Source: Notamacropus eugenii (Eukaryota > Chordata > Mammalia > Diprotodontia > Macropodidae). Taken from it: DNA of 64,000 nucleotides. The notes under the pieces are model-generated. The model did not search any database. It was given only the letters and a program-made list of their open reading frames with translations, and had not been told where the DNA came from. The position numbers and the translations under genes were made by a program. The stretch covers positions 515,716,224-515,780,223 of the forward strand of contig NC_092872.1 in NCBI RefSeq assembly GCF_028372415.1. The letters run 5' to 3'. Positions 10,211-20,792 of the stretch are shown piece after piece; position 1 is the stretch's first letter; each line of letters begins with the position of its first letter.

Positions 10211-10535
10211 TGCTGTTGCGTTTGTCTTTCATTTTCGAAGAGGACCATGATATCAGGAAAATGATGATGACATGACTTACAGATGACTTTGATTTGAGTG
10301 AGGGAGGGTTGTGCAAGGTCACCAGCCTCATTTCTCCTCCAGAGTCATCTTCTTTCAATGGCCTTATATTCATCAGGACAACTGGAGATGGCCCAGGATG
10401 AATGGGGGACTTTGACCCTTTTAGGCTAAGGCCTTTTCAGGTTCTCATTTTGAGTGAGGTTAATACCCGTTCAGTGAATATGCCTCTTTAAAAAGTCAGT
10501 CAAGGGACTGCCCCTTTAATTAGAAGAAAGAAAAA
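10211..10535 (-). mobile_element. Family A LINE 3'-end fragment, antisense
   Basis: Shares GTCTTTCATTTTCGAAGAGG and GAGTGAGGGAGGGTTGTGCA with the SINE tail at 287-471. Instead of joining a tRNA-like head, it continues as GGGGGACTTTGACCCTTTTA and further. It therefore looks like the autonomous LINE (RTE-like or similar) from which the SINE borrowed its tail. It follows the L2 relic directly. Confidence 0.7.
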
Positions 10536-11020
10536 TATATATAATGAAGAAGAGGAGGAGAAAAGAGGAATCTTTTGTTAAGTGACCTTATTTTGAATAG
10601 GGGCAAAGTATGATATGTGATCCTCAGAAAAGAGTCAGGGAGAGGTGCTGCTGAAAGCTTGAAAAGATATAAGAAGGTTTGGAACAGGTACCATGGAAAC
10701 TGGGCTAGAGAACTGATATCAGAGGGACAGAATGATTGTCTTGCTATAGTGAAAGCAGCACGGGAAATGAATGTGGGGTCAGTTATGTAAAGAAAGAGAG
10801 AATAACCAATAGATAGCTAGTATTTACACAATTTCCAAAGACTAAAAGGACAGTAGCTAGCTGGATAGACTGGATAGACCTGCTATGAAGGATTTAGTGG
10901 GAAGACAGGACAAGAGTTATATAGGATGAAAAGGTATGGATGGGCTGCAAACCATATCAATGAAGGAAGAAGCCTCATCAAAGAGATCACATTTCCTCTG
11001 AAGTTTCAAAGACTGGTTCT
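10536..11020. other. Unassigned, possibly older LINE sequence
   Basis: Purine-rich, no clear frame. It could be the worn 5' continuation of the antisense L2 interrupted by the family A insertion, but I cannot match it to ORF2 residues. Confidence 0.3.
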
Positions 11021-11024
11021 GGAG

Positions 11025-11115
11025 AAGTGTTGTGTCATAGTGGATTGAGCTCTGGAACTGGGTTTGAGTCTCTGGTTTAATTTGACCTTAGGTAAGTCAT
11101 TTCCAGCACTGGAGA
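11025..11115 (+). mobile_element. MIR fragment
   Basis: Head (AGTGTTGTGTCATAGTGGAT) and core (TTGACCTTAGGTAAGTCATT). Confidence 0.6.
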
Positions 11116-11189
11116 AGGAAAAGCAGGAAGTTGAATCCCTTTATTGAGAAAAATTATAACTAGAAGAGATCCTGGAGATCACTTATTCC

Positions 11190-11270
11190 AACTTATATTT
11201 ATTATGTTATTTTATATTTATTTCAATGTATTTATCACAGTTTTATTAAATATATTTATTCCAACCATAA
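11190..11270. repeat. AT-rich tract
   Basis: TTATATTTATT-type words repeated over about 80 bp; no other feature. Confidence 0.7.
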
Positions 11271-11289
11271 CACAATCAATCACGTCTGT

Positions 11290-11925
11290 CTTCTCTCCTC
11301 AATGAAAGTGTAATTTCTCAAAGGAAGATTTCGATCTCCCCATATACGCTCCTCCCCATCCCATATTTCTAACAACATGTAGCACATCATAGGCTCTTAA
11401 TTAATACTTCCTGCATGAATCTTAATTAATGCCTTCATAGACAGGGTCTCTATTGTACAGACAATAGCTTCAAATAACTGGTCTGAGCTCCCCAAGGGAC
11501 CCTGAATAGGTCAAGCAGGGAAGGGTCCTGATAGGTGCTATCCATGTAATGCTAAATTCAATGCTGCCTGTCTGTTTTTCTTAGCCAGCCCAGAAACAAA
11601 GGCCTGTGTTAATTAAAGTGTCTCAGATGTTTCAAAATGGACTTTGTGAAGTGATCTATTCACAAGATCCAGAGAACTGCCTTTCGCACCAAAGCCAGTC
11701 AAAGCAATCCTCAGACAAGTAGAATTGTGTAAGGAAATCAGAGAACACAAGGTTCATAAAAAATTATGGTAAAATTGGAACAGAAGCAAATAACAAACAC
11801 ACTCATATGTCTTTTTTTTCTCCTTGTGACTGCTGTTTGAAATTTCATTACAAGAAGTGATAAAATGCCCTATTGAGTCATTGGGAGATATTGACTGAAG
11901 TTTTCTAGAGGCCAAATACAAGGTT
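11290..11925. promoter_or_regulatory. Repeat-poor block, candidate conserved non-coding element
   Basis: The core at 11570-11760 lacks repeat signatures and carries AACAAAGGCCTGTGTTAATT (SOX-like AACAAAG and a TTAATT homeodomain core) and CTTTGTGAAGTGATCTATTC. No ORF. Regulatory function is inferred only from repeat avoidance and motif content. Confidence 0.28.
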
Positions 11926-11994
11926 AGATCCATAAAATGCCAGTGTTGTAAAGGACCTTAGAACAGAGAATGTCAGAGCTCTATTGATCAAGTA

Positions 11995-12262
11995 AGCAAT
12001 CAACCTTCATTTATTAAGCCTGTGCTACCAGGTACTAGGCACTGCATTAGGCACTAGAGACACAAACAGAAAGAATGAAACAATCTCTAATTCTCAAGGC
12101 GTTAACATGCTAACAGAAGAGGTGTAATATAGAGCATTAGTACTGTAGGTATGCCAACATCCGCATTCTGGGGACCCCAGAGAGGGGACGTGACATCTCA
12201 GGTCACACGGTTAGTCAGTGGCAGAACCACATCTTCTGGAATTCAATTCAGCATCATAACTG
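11995..12262 (-). mobile_element. L2 3'-end fragment, then MIR fragment, both antisense
   Basis: 11995-12130: L2 tail (TTCATTTATTAAGCCTGTGC, AATCTCTAATTCTCAAGGCG). 12150-12262: MIR core (CTCAGGTCACACGGTTAGTC). Confidence 0.65.
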
Positions 12263-12454
12263 AAAGAGCACTTACTTTTGAGGCAAAAGACCTATTCGTC
12301 TCATCCCCACTAATTACAAAAGAATTAATGTGGCATGAAAATAGTTGTGATATATGTTACAAGGATTTTGTTTTTCTTTCTCCAGAGGGAGAGGGAGAAG
12401 ATGGAAGTGAAAGAAAATAAATGCCTGTTAACTGAAAATAATAATAATTTTTCA

Positions 12455-12690
12455 AAGAGTGCTTGATGTAGGAATCAGAAGAAAGCTGGGTTCAAAACCA
12501 ATCTTTAACATTTATGAGCTGTGTGAATGCCAGCTGCTCTTATTCGTTTATTCCCCATGTGACCCACGGAAGAAAACTTCCTGTCTCTGGGCCTAAGGTT
12601 CTGAATCTATAAAATTACAGTAATAATACAGAACATGTATTGCTTCACTGATGGGGTTTTTGATGCAAAGAAAGCATTTTGTAACTTGTG
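12455..12690 (+). mobile_element. MIR-class SINE, worn
   Basis: Head (AGTGCTTGATGTAGGAATCA), B-box-like GGTTCAAAACC, core and tail AAAGCATTTTGTAACTTGTG. A segment near 12530-12570 is inserted or rearranged. Confidence 0.6.
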
Positions 12691-13135
12691 AAGCAAAAAA
12701 TGAATCTGTGTATATATTTCCCACTATTCTGCCTTGACTCACTGATTCAAAATACAGTGGAATTAAGACCCCATCCCCATCTCACTGCCTTTCCCACTGC
12801 TAGTGAAAGTTCCTCAAAACATTCATTTACCCCTGGGTCCCATTGGTTTCCTTTTGGGTAACTCTCAATGCCTAAGAAAACAGATCAGCATGCAGCACCA
12901 TAGTGGTTCCTATAGTTTCAATTTCTTCTTCAGGTGAAATGTATTAAAGGAGAAGGACTTTTAAAATAAATGTGGATCTGGATAAATTGCATCTGTCTCT
13001 TTGAATTCCTCCTTTGGGTGCTGTTGGATGTTCTTCGTTTCTCAAGGTACATTTGATAGTTCTTCTCAGAGCAACAGAAGACACTCCCTCACCTTCACCC
13101 TTCTCTTCCCAGAGATGCAGCTTGGGATAATTGAA
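12691..13135. other. Unassigned, no gene seen
   Basis: No recognised repeat. A 65-codon minus frame (12944-13141) has no domain or splice context. Confidence 0.45.
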
Positions 13136-13139
13136 ACCC

Positions 13140-13415
13140 AACTGGGCTTGGGAGGAAGGAGCTAGGTTGTAGTCCCACCTCCATCACCACCTCACTATGT
13201 GTCATTGGGCAAGACACTTCCCCACTCCGGACCTCAGTTTTCTCTTCTCTAGACTTAGAGACAGAAAGCCTGGATTCAAATTGTGACTGCTAGTCAGGAC
13301 CTTAAACAAGTCATTTAATTTCTCTGGGATTCAGTTTCTTCTTGTACAAAATGAGAAAGTTGAAGTAGCTGATTTCTAAATGGTCCCTTTCAGCTCTAAA
13401 ATCCCTTGATCCTAG
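13140..13415 (+). mobile_element. Two tandem MIR/MIR3 SINEs
   Basis: First copy 13140-13250 (CTCACTATGTGTCATTGGGC). Second copy 13253-13415 (GCCTGGATTCAAATTGTGAC through CAGCTCTAAAATCCCTTGAT, an L3-like tail). Same orientation, adjacent. Confidence 0.75.
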
Positions 13416-13950
13416 ACGAAATAAACCCTAAGACCTCTCCTCAGTTCCAATATTCTATCGTTCCACAAGCTTGCCATCACGCAAAGGAAAATTTCCAAAT
13501 ACCTTTTGCTTTCTCTGTCATGGATTCTCCTAATGAAAGAGGTTCCTCTTTCATCTTTGACATCAGATGGTCCCATCTCCCCCTAGGAGGATGTAATCTC
13601 CTGAAGGGAAGAACTACAGTTATCCCCCCCACATTGTGACTTTCTCCATCACAGTTTCAATATATCATGGGTCATCATATGAAATTAAATTTTGGAATTT
13701 GGGGATTTAGGGAGAGTTTAGGGAGATGGCACATGAAGGCCAGCAGATGACACAGGGCCTATAGCCAAATACTTAACTCAAATTTTACAATAAGGTCCTG
13801 TAAACACCCCATCACAGAAAAAGAAAAAATTCACACTTCTCTAGTATTGAAGGGAGGACCAAAAAATTTTACGCAGATTTTCCAAATCACAGGAGAGGGC
13901 AGCAACCCTGTGATGTGGAAGGGAGAGCTATATTATGCTTTTATACAGTT
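13416..13950. other. Unassigned, no gene seen
   Basis: No repeat signature recognised; a 77-codon plus frame at 13406-13639 starts inside the SINE tail and is not supported. Confidence 0.45.
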
Positions 13951-13954
13951 AAAA

Positions 13955-14105
13955 ACAGCACCTAACATAGTAGATCTTTAATAAATCTTTGTTGAATCAA
14001 AGAATCTCTACTAAGTAACTTCTGGGTGCTCAGTCTTATGATTATGAGCCACAAAGGAAAATATAACATAGTTCCTGCCTTCAAGGTGCTCAGAGCCTAA
14101 AATAA
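13955..14105. mobile_element. L2 tail sense then L2 tail antisense
   Basis: 13955-14002: sense terminal L2 (AGTAGATCTTTAATAAATCT). 14003-14105: antisense L2 (AGTTCCTGCCTTCAAGGTGC). Confidence 0.6.
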
Positions 14106-14290
14106 GTTATTAACTTTTCTATGTCATAGATCCCTTTTACAGACTTGGGATACTTATGTAATCCTTCTCAAAATAATGTTTTTAAATACATAAAAACAGA
14201 TAGGATTTTAAAGGAAAATAATTATATTTAAATAAAATTAATAAGATTTTTAAATATACTTATGAATCTCAGGTTAAGAACCCCTGGTTT
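14100..14290 (-). mobile_element. Non-autonomous hAT-type DNA transposon
   Basis: The right end, AGGTTAAGAACCCCTGG, is the terminal repeat type CAGGGGTTCTTAACC in reverse. The left end ATTAACTTTTCTATGTCATA is worn. The middle TCTCAAAATAATGTTTTTAA is shared with copies at 30205, 50294 and 56545. No transposase. Confidence 0.7.
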
Positions 14291-14639
14291 AGATGAAATA
14301 ACAAAACTTAAACAAAAATATCTATGTTGTCAAAATTAGTTATTCATTAGTATGAATGAAAAACAACTAGAATTCAAGGGGTAAAAGAAACCGGTATAAT
14401 TCACAGCAAAGTAACCTAAATTCTCTTGGGGAGACCAAATTGCAAGGGCTTTTGAATTTAAGCTATCTATATCATGCCAAATATCCAGATGAAAGATGAA
14501 TGATCCATTCATCCAGATGTTTTAGCTCCCTAAAGCAGATGGACTGAATTTCACATTTTTCATGATTATATGTTTGGGGATAAATTTATATAAAATTGAA
14601 CAAACCACTTCAGTCTCATTCCTAATAAATAAAAACAAA

Positions 14640-15240
14640 AACAAATGTGCTAAGTACCTATACGTAAGGTGTTATTTTCAGTTCTCAGGATATAAAGACA
14701 GATGTGACAAAGGCCCTTCTTTCAAGGAGTTTACAATATGATGGGCACCACTGGGGTGGAGAGGGAGGAGAAAACAAGCGCACGTTCTATCCTGAGCAGG
14801 GGCAAAGAAAGAGGAGAATATGATGAAATCAAGGGATGGGAAATAATCCAGTCAGCTATAGTGTAGAATACATAAAGGGTAGGGGTTTGAGATAGAGCAT
14901 GGCAACCACAAAACAGCAAGCATCTATTTAGTGCTGACTATATGCCAGTCACTGTGCTACACACTGAAGATACAAATATTGGCATCAGGTTATTCTGAAT
15001 GATAGTTTGAAGTTAGGTAGTGAAGGGCCTTGAATATCAGAGCCAAAAGTTTAGACTTTATAGGTAGTCAATGGGGAGCCAGCAGCGGCTTTTCAGACTA
15101 GGAGTGATAGCAATCAATAAACATTGAATGCCTATTATGTGCCACTATGTGTGCTAGGCACTGGGGATACAAAAAGAGTCAAAGGATAGTCCCTGCCCTC
15201 AAGGAGCTTACAATGTTATTGGTAAGACCATTTAGGCGGT
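14640..15240 (-). mobile_element. Cluster of antisense L2 3' fragments
   Basis: Three starts of L2 tail in one orientation: 14645 (worn), 14912 (CATCTATTTAGTGCTGACTA) and 15108 (AATCAATAAACATTGAATGC). The second extends into AGTGAAGGGCCTTGAATATC and CAATGGGGAGCC, the antisense ORF2 C-terminal region. At least two independent or duplicated copies. Confidence 0.75.
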
Positions 15241-15595
15241 AGGGGGGGACATGAGTTGGGGGGAAAAAGATGAAGGTGCAGGAGGGGAGATAAAGTGAAG
15301 ATACAAAGACTGGCTTCCACACTGTAAGCACAATCCACTCCATTTTATCATGGGAGATACCACCCCCAGTAGCAAAAGCCAACACAGTAAACTGCTTAGC
15401 ATTCTGAGTAAGAGAAGTGGTTAGCAGGTCCTAAAAATATCTTCTTCATTTGGATGCTGTCTGAATACGATAGAACAAGATAAACTAGAAGAGGTTTCCA
15501 TACTGTTGACTTGCCCTACACGAGAGAAGGTTCTCCAATAGCTGGGGCAATAAACTCCACCCAAACAGTACTATGTTGAGGAAATGGCTTTGTAC
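15241..15595. other. Unassigned, no gene seen
   Basis: No recognised repeat; a 68-codon minus frame ending in the adjacent L2 tail is not supported. Confidence 0.4.
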
Positions 15596-15599
15596 ATCT

Positions 15600-15812
15600 C
15601 AAAGCATCACATCAAGGTATGTTACTACAACTGAGGTTGCTTAACCTGGAGTAATGAAAATGTAACAAGGTAAGGACAACTGCCTCCAAGATTGAAGGGC
15701 TGTCATATAGGAAAGGGATTAAAGTCATTTTGTGGCCCCAGAAAGAAACTAAGACCAATGGATGGAAGTTTATAAAGGAAACAGATTTCAGCCTAATGTA
15801 ACCCAAGACACA
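15600..15812 (+). mobile_element. L3/CR1 LINE fragment
   Basis: Contains GAAGGGCTGTCATATAGGAA, TTTGTGGCCCCAGAAAGAAA and CCAATGGATGGAAGTTTATA, all characteristic of the L3/CR1 C-terminal region. Confidence 0.8.
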
Positions 15813-15939
15813 TAGAAAAAAATAGTTCTAGGGTTACATGAACTACGTTTGATCTTTGCAGTTTCTCTCTGGCTCGTATCCCCCAGGAACGTCAGAATTA
15901 GCTCATTTTGCCCCAACTTGAGGTTTCCCCAAGGTTAAT

Positions 15940-16088
15940 CATGTGCATGTAAGTGCAAACATATGTGTATACATTATGCAAATACTATGTAGACACTTGT
16001 CCATATATGCATGCACGTATGCATCTGTACATGCATTCATCATGTATGCATATTTATAAATGCACATGTGTATACATACATACACACC
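15940..16088. repeat. Degenerate ATGTATGCATAC-type microsatellite
   Basis: Alternating purine-pyrimidine words (ATGCATGCACGTATGCAT at 16007-16024, TGTATACATACATACA at 16069-16084). Composition can favour Z-DNA, though that is inference. Confidence 0.75.
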
Positions 16089-16099
16089 TTCATCTCCCT

Positions 16100-16294
16100 T
16101 GAAAAGCAGTATGATATAGTATATAGAATACTGGATTTGAGAATACCAAGTTTGAATCCCACTTCAGACACTTATTAACAGTGTTCCCTGGGCAAGTCAT
16201 TTAATTTCTCTTACCCTCCATTTCTCATCTATAAAATGAGGACTGAACTATCTGTAAGGCCTATTCCAGGTCCAAATCTATGATTCTATGATGC
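16100..16294 (+). mobile_element. MIR3-type core-SINE
   Basis: Complete order: head (AGTATGATATAGTATATAGA), TTTGAATCCCACTTCAGACA, core (GGGCAAGTCATTTAATTTCT) and L3-like tail ending in CTATGATTCTATGATGCC. Confidence 0.85.
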
Positions 16295-16654
16295 CAATAA
16301 CTCATCTAGCTATGATCTTCTTTGAGTACTCAGAATAATGATGCATCAGCTATAAGATAGGCTTTACTTAATCCTACAAAACTATGTGAATGCACAGCTC
16401 TATCTCCAGGGAACCAAGTCTGAGCCTGCATTTCTCTGATCTAGCTCTCTAGCCTCTGGAATTCACGTGTAGCCTACTTTTAAAAGTCAAGTCCAAGGGC
16501 ATAGCTTTGCTATATGAACTAGCTACGGATCTTTAGTCATCATTCATGTGGTATCAAAGGGGCCACAAGCACCCCACACAATACAAATTTCAAGAGACAA
16601 CACCAGTACCAAAACAAAAGTCCTCATCAATGAGACAACAATAAGAACTCAGGA

Positions 16655-17045
16655 TAATTCTTGCACTGAAATTAGGAAGAACTTTCTAATGACTGGAGCA
16701 GAACAACAATGGAAATGGCTACTTTGTGAGATAGAGAGTCACCTGTCATTGAAAATTCCAAAACAGTGTGAGGCAGTAAGAAAACAGTGTGAGGCAGTAG
16801 AAAGAGCACTGGTTCTGGAATCAAAGGTCCTGAGTTCAAATCCCAGCTTTATCAAAGGCAAGTCTCTGGCTCTCAGATTCCTCATCTTCAAAACAAACAA
16901 GTCAGACCAAATGACCTCTAAAGTCCCTTTCAGTTCTAAGTCTGATCCTATGAGGGTGTGTTGAAGCAGGAACAGGGAACTCGTCATGGGTAGGAGACTA
17001 GACTGGATAGATTGGATCCCTTTCAATTCCAAGATTCGGTGATGC
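16655..17045 (+). mobile_element. L3/CR1 LINE fragment split by a MIR3 SINE
   Basis: L3 text at 16660-16765 (GAAATTAGGAAGAACTTTCT, then GGAAATGGCTACTTTGTGAG) resumes at 16960-17045 (TTGGATCCCTTTCAATTCCA). A MIR3 sits between, at about 16781-16955. The SINE head carries a perfect 19-bp duplication (16760-16778 and 16781-16799). Confidence 0.78.
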
Positions 17046-17147
17046 TACAATTTCCTTCCACTGGGCAGTTTTTAGAAAATATACATATACTTCTCCTGCC
17101 ATCTCCAGAAGACTATTCTCTGGCATGAATTTCTCTGTCTACATATT

Positions 17148-17338
17148 TGGGGCATGGCTTAATAGAAAGAGCTCTAGATTTACAGCCAAAGGACTTGAGG
17201 TGAAAATCTAAACCATCTATGCAGTAATTGTATGACATTAGACAAATCATTTTTCCGATCTGAAACTCAGTATCCTGGCCTACAAGGTCATGGACTAATG
17301 ATCTCTAAAATTCCTTTTATCTCTAAATCCCATGGATT
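17148..17338 (+). mobile_element. MIR3-type core-SINE
   Basis: Head (GGCTTAATAGAAAGAGCTCT), core (TGACATTAGACAAATCATTT), tail (ATGATCTCTAAAATTCCTTT then CTCTAAATCCC). Confidence 0.75.
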
Positions 17339-17711
17339 GAAAAAAAATAAACAGAAACAATTCCCATTACATCCTCCTGCTGCCTCACCCTTGGTCTCCA
17401 GATTCCTATCTCCTTGTCAGAAAGGGATCGTTTGCAGGTAATATTCCAGAAATACTTTCATTTTCTTTTGAGGGAAGAAAGTGAGGGGTAAGAACCTGAG
17501 CCACCATTTCACTTCTGCAACCTTGATATCAAGCTGGGGAAAATGAAGAAAAATAGCTCCAATTAAATGACATCACTTTGGGGGCTAAGGTCAATAACAT
17601 CACAGCTGCTATCCTAGAAGCTTCTCCTGCCTCTGCGAAGTACAATGGCAATCATTGATGTGCTACATGGGTAGTCACTGAAAGCTCTTCCTAACACACT
17701 AAGAATCGTGG
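17339..17711. other. Unassigned, no gene seen
   Basis: No repeat signature; no ORF with splice context. Confidence 0.4.
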
Positions 17712-17717
17712 TATCAT

Positions 17718-18065
17718 AGAATGTCAAAGCTGGAGGAGATCAATCTGGGCACCTTAGGAAGAAAGAGTCCTTGAACTTAGAACAAAGAATGTCAGAGATG
17801 AAAGAAATCTTAGAACACAGATTTTTTCAGAGCTTGGAAGAGACCTTAGACTATAGAGCACTGGATGTCAAAGTTGAAAGAGTAATACATGAGCAGGAAG
17901 AAACCTTAAGAGACTTTAGACAACAGAATAAGTCTGAAAGGCACCTTAAAGCAAAAATTATGAAATGTCAGAACTGGAAAGGATCCTAAAACATTGAACA
18001 TACAACATCAGAACTGGAAGGGATCCTGGAATATAGTATGTCTGGGCTGAAAATGCCCTTACGGT
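17718..18065. repeat. Tandem array of a ~38-bp SINE-tail unit
   Basis: Eight or nine diverged units fit the pattern AGAATGTCAGAGCTGGAAGG followed by GACCTTAGAACATA, with spacing of about 32-60 bp. Clear units start near 17718, 17788, 17830, 17864, 17964 and 18006. The unit equals the antisense tail of MIR3-type SINEs. A 72-codon frame inside (17771-17989) looks like a Glu-rich coiled coil but is a by-product of the array. Confidence 0.75.
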
Positions 18066-18104
18066 GTATAAAGTTTGAGATGGTTTAACCCCCTCCTAGA
18101 ATGA

Positions 18105-18305
18105 TCCAAAAAGATAATACATGTAAGGCACTTTCCAAACCTTAAGTTCTATGTAAATGTGAGCTATTATTAACATTATTATTATTTTAAGACAGATAAA
18201 GAAACTGAAACCTAGAGAGGATCCACCTGCCCAAATTGGCCCAGCAAGTGAATGTGGCTCTGGCCTCCTGACACACAGTTCAGTACTTTTTTACTACACT
18301 GGTGT
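18105..18305. mobile_element. MIR tail (sense) followed by MIR (antisense)
   Basis: 18105-18190: GATAATACATGTAAGGCACT and GTGAGCTATTATTAACATTA. 18190-18305: GATAAAGAAACTGAAACCTA and core to head in antisense. Confidence 0.65.
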
Positions 18306-18309
18306 CCTT

Positions 18310-19140
18310 GGTACCATGCTGAAAATTCCTTACAGCAAGGAAACTGTTCCTACATGTCCCCAGCTCTGAAAAAACCTGCCTGGAATAAATCAGAACCCAC
18401 ACTGTATATGCAATAAGTGTCTGTTTCCAAAAGAAAAAGGGAATGTGGAACTATAATATTTCTTTTTTTCTTTTTGCTGCAAGGCAATTGGTGGACACAT
18501 CTGCCCTTACCAGCAATAAAGCACTCCTCTAATTATCAGTTTGGAACTGAGTCCAAAATGCTATTTCCTTCCATTCTGAGCACTATCATAGTCTGAAAAT
18601 GAAAAGCCCGGGTTTCAAAAGCCTACACTTATTCAGAGCCGGGGACACCCGGAGAGACATCTCTCCAAGGGAAGTTGAACCCCGAGTCACTCTCCAGGTA
18701 TAGCAGCAGCCCAAGCTGCAGTCATGACACCCGTGTATCTCTTCATTATTATAGACAGAGAAATGGTCCCATTGCTATTCATCAGCCTTTCCTTCTCCCC
18801 TGCCTCAGGCCTGCAAATTGCTGTTTCTATCTAAAAGGATGAATAGCCTTTTTTGGAAAGGGTCATCTACCATGGGAGGTCAGGGATGGTTTTGTTCAGC
18901 CTCTATCACCTGGCAATTTTTCACCACAGTTTGAAGGATTTGCCCTAAGATTTCTCGATGATTAGCATAGTGTGAGGTTGGCCTGAACTATCAAAGCACA
19001 GCTCAGTTTAGGGTGACATCAACCATTTCTCTTCTCCCATATCACGTGGAGGGACTGAGATCAGCTGCTTCTCTGCTAAAAGAAGGATCATCCCTTAGGT
19101 CATCCCCCTCCATCTGTTGAATGAGTGCATGTCTCTTTTC
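18310..19140. promoter_or_regulatory. Longest repeat-free block outside the CpG island, candidate conserved element
   Basis: About 800 bp with no SINE or LINE signature in a window where such gaps are rare. It includes CTCCTCTAATTATCAGTTTG (18522-18541; an ATTA homeodomain core), GCAGCCCAAGCTGCAGTCAT (an internal imperfect palindrome, 18707-18726) and CTTCATTATTATAGACAGAG. CpG is slightly raised around 18606-18690. No ORF longer than background. Regulatory role is inference. Confidence 0.32.
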
Positions 19141-19420
19141 CTTGTGCACAAACAGATCATAGAATGCTGGAATGATAGAGATGGAAGGAAGAGGCAGTGT
19201 GGTACAAGGGAATGAGCCCTTGATTTGGAGTCAGAGGGGGAAAGTTTGAACCACTAGAAATCAGTAAAGGCTGATAGGATTCACCTTCATTGATTCACTT
19301 GGTTCATTCATTTTCTCCATTTTAAGAGAGAAAACAATTAGCAGCCCAGGTCATACAATGAACATAGCTAAAACCCAAAGAAGGACTCCTCTCTGGGCCT
19401 CAGTTTCCTCACCTGTGTTG
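19141..19420. mobile_element. Worn MIR fragments
   Basis: A sense head at 19185-19260 (GAAGAGGCAGTGTGGTACAA) and a possible antisense core at 19313-19410; only the former is clear. Confidence 0.5.
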
Positions 19421-19660
19421 ATTTCTGCTGTGTAAATGCTCTCTCTACCCAATCAGTTCTCAGCCCACACCAGCTGGCTCCAGTACAATCCTGCTCACAC
19501 CTGATTAATGTTGTGTTTGTCAGTATTCAGGGCTTCCCACCAACCCTTCACAGCCAGAGCCTTGACTGGGGATTGTGGGATTGTGGAGGTCTCCACTCCT
19601 TCCCACCTCACTCCATCACTGTCAGGCTTTCAGGTGAACAATGAAAATAAAAGACTGAGA
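19421..19660. other. Repeat-poor stretch, no gene seen
   Basis: No recognisable repeat. A 74-codon plus frame (19508-19732) has no known domain and runs into the adjacent SINE. Confidence 0.4.
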
Positions 19661-19699
19661 AAACTTGGCCAAGACAGAAAGAAGAGATTACCTGTCAGA

Positions 19700-19815
19700 G
19701 GTGAAAGGGACTGGTACTGGGGAGGAAACTGAAGCCCAGGTCAAAGACCTGGCCAAGATCACACAGCAGTCAGTGGCCCAGCTGGGGATGGAACCCAGGA
19801 GTTTCAGAATCACTG
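19700..19815 (-). mobile_element. MIR fragment, antisense
   Basis: GGAGGAAACTGAAGCCCAGG, then GCCAAGATCACACAGCAGTC and GGATGGAACCCAGGAGTT. Confidence 0.7.
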
Positions 19816-20019
19816 AGTTTGGGAAGTGACAAGATGGTAGCACCTATCCATCCCACCCCATCCCTACAGAAGGCACAGGATTAGTGACCATTAAGTGTAT
19901 ACCTGAAGATCTCCTGAGATTTTCCTCTCCACTGCCTCCTAGAAGAGATCTGTGAAGCCCTTTCTCCAGCTTCAGTGTTAGAGAGAGGGGGAGGGCTCCT
20001 GAGAAGGGAGAAGAGGAAG

Positions 20020-20135
20020 ACTATGGTCCTGGGCAAGGCCTTTCTGTTCTCTGGGACTGTTTCCTCTATAAAATGAGGGACTTGCCCCCAAAGACTGCTG
20101 AGGTCCCCTCCAGCTCTTTCTATGACCTGAACTGA
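20020..20135 (+). mobile_element. MIR3 3' half
   Basis: CCTGGGCAAGGCCTTTCTGT, CTATAAAATGAGGGACTTGC and tail GGTCCCCTCCAGCTCTTTCT. Confidence 0.7.
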
Positions 20136-20264
20136 ACTGGTAGCACCCTGTGGCCAGACCCTGCCTTCATCTCCTCTTTCAGCTCTTGGCGGTCATTTGA
20201 GGAAGTAAAGGCAACAGGCAGAAAATAAACTTACTTCAGTGGAAGAAAGTCAGAGGACCCAAGT

Positions 20265-20715
20265 TTCTAGATTTAGAGTCATGGGGGACCCAGAGGCCAT
20301 CTAATCCAACCTTGGGGAAGGAGGAACATCTATGGATGCATTGTCATTGTTGTTCAGTTGTGTTCAACTTTTTGTAACCTAATTTGGGGTTTTCCCTTGG
20401 CAAAAATACTAGAGTGATTTGCCATTTCCTTCTCCATTAGATTAAGGCAAAGAGAGGTTAAGTGACTTGCCCAGGGTCTCACAGGTAGTAAGTACCTGAG
20501 GCTGGATTTGAATTCAGGTCTTCCTGACTCCAAGCCCAGTACTCTATCCTCTTAAGTCACTCTATCTACATATTACAGAGGAAATTGTGACTCATAGAGA
20601 TTGACTGACTTACTTAAGGTCATATACATAGTTATTTGCAGAGAAAAGATTTGAACACAAGTCTTTTGATTCCAAACCCAGGGCTCTTTCCATTTTATTA
20701 TGGTGCTTCTCTGAG
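20265..20715 (-). mobile_element. Antisense MIR3 split by an antisense MAR1-type SINE
   Basis: MIR3 tail at 20265-20343 (CAGAGGCCATCTAATCCAAC) and MIR3 core/head at 20572-20712 (TACAGAGGAAATTGTGACTC) flank a MAR1-type SINE at 20345-20570. The SINE shows TTGTTGTTCAGTTGTGTTCA, then GATTTGCCATTTCCTTCTCC, then core and head. The younger MAR1 landed in the older MIR3. Confidence 0.8.
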
Positions 20716-20792
20716 GAAGTAAATATGAAGGACATGTGAATAAGAGGAATAAGCATGAAAAAAACAGAAGTCAGGCTTGGAAAGAACATGAG

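Noticed and set aside
17771..17989. Glu/Lys/Arg-rich 72-codon frame resembling a coiled coil
   Set aside because: It lies wholly inside the tandem SINE-tail array and repeats its unit; no splice or start context.
17718..18065. CRISPR-like repeat-spacer array
   Set aside because: Units are diverged, lack distinct spacers, equal a SINE tail, and the DNA is clearly vertebrate.
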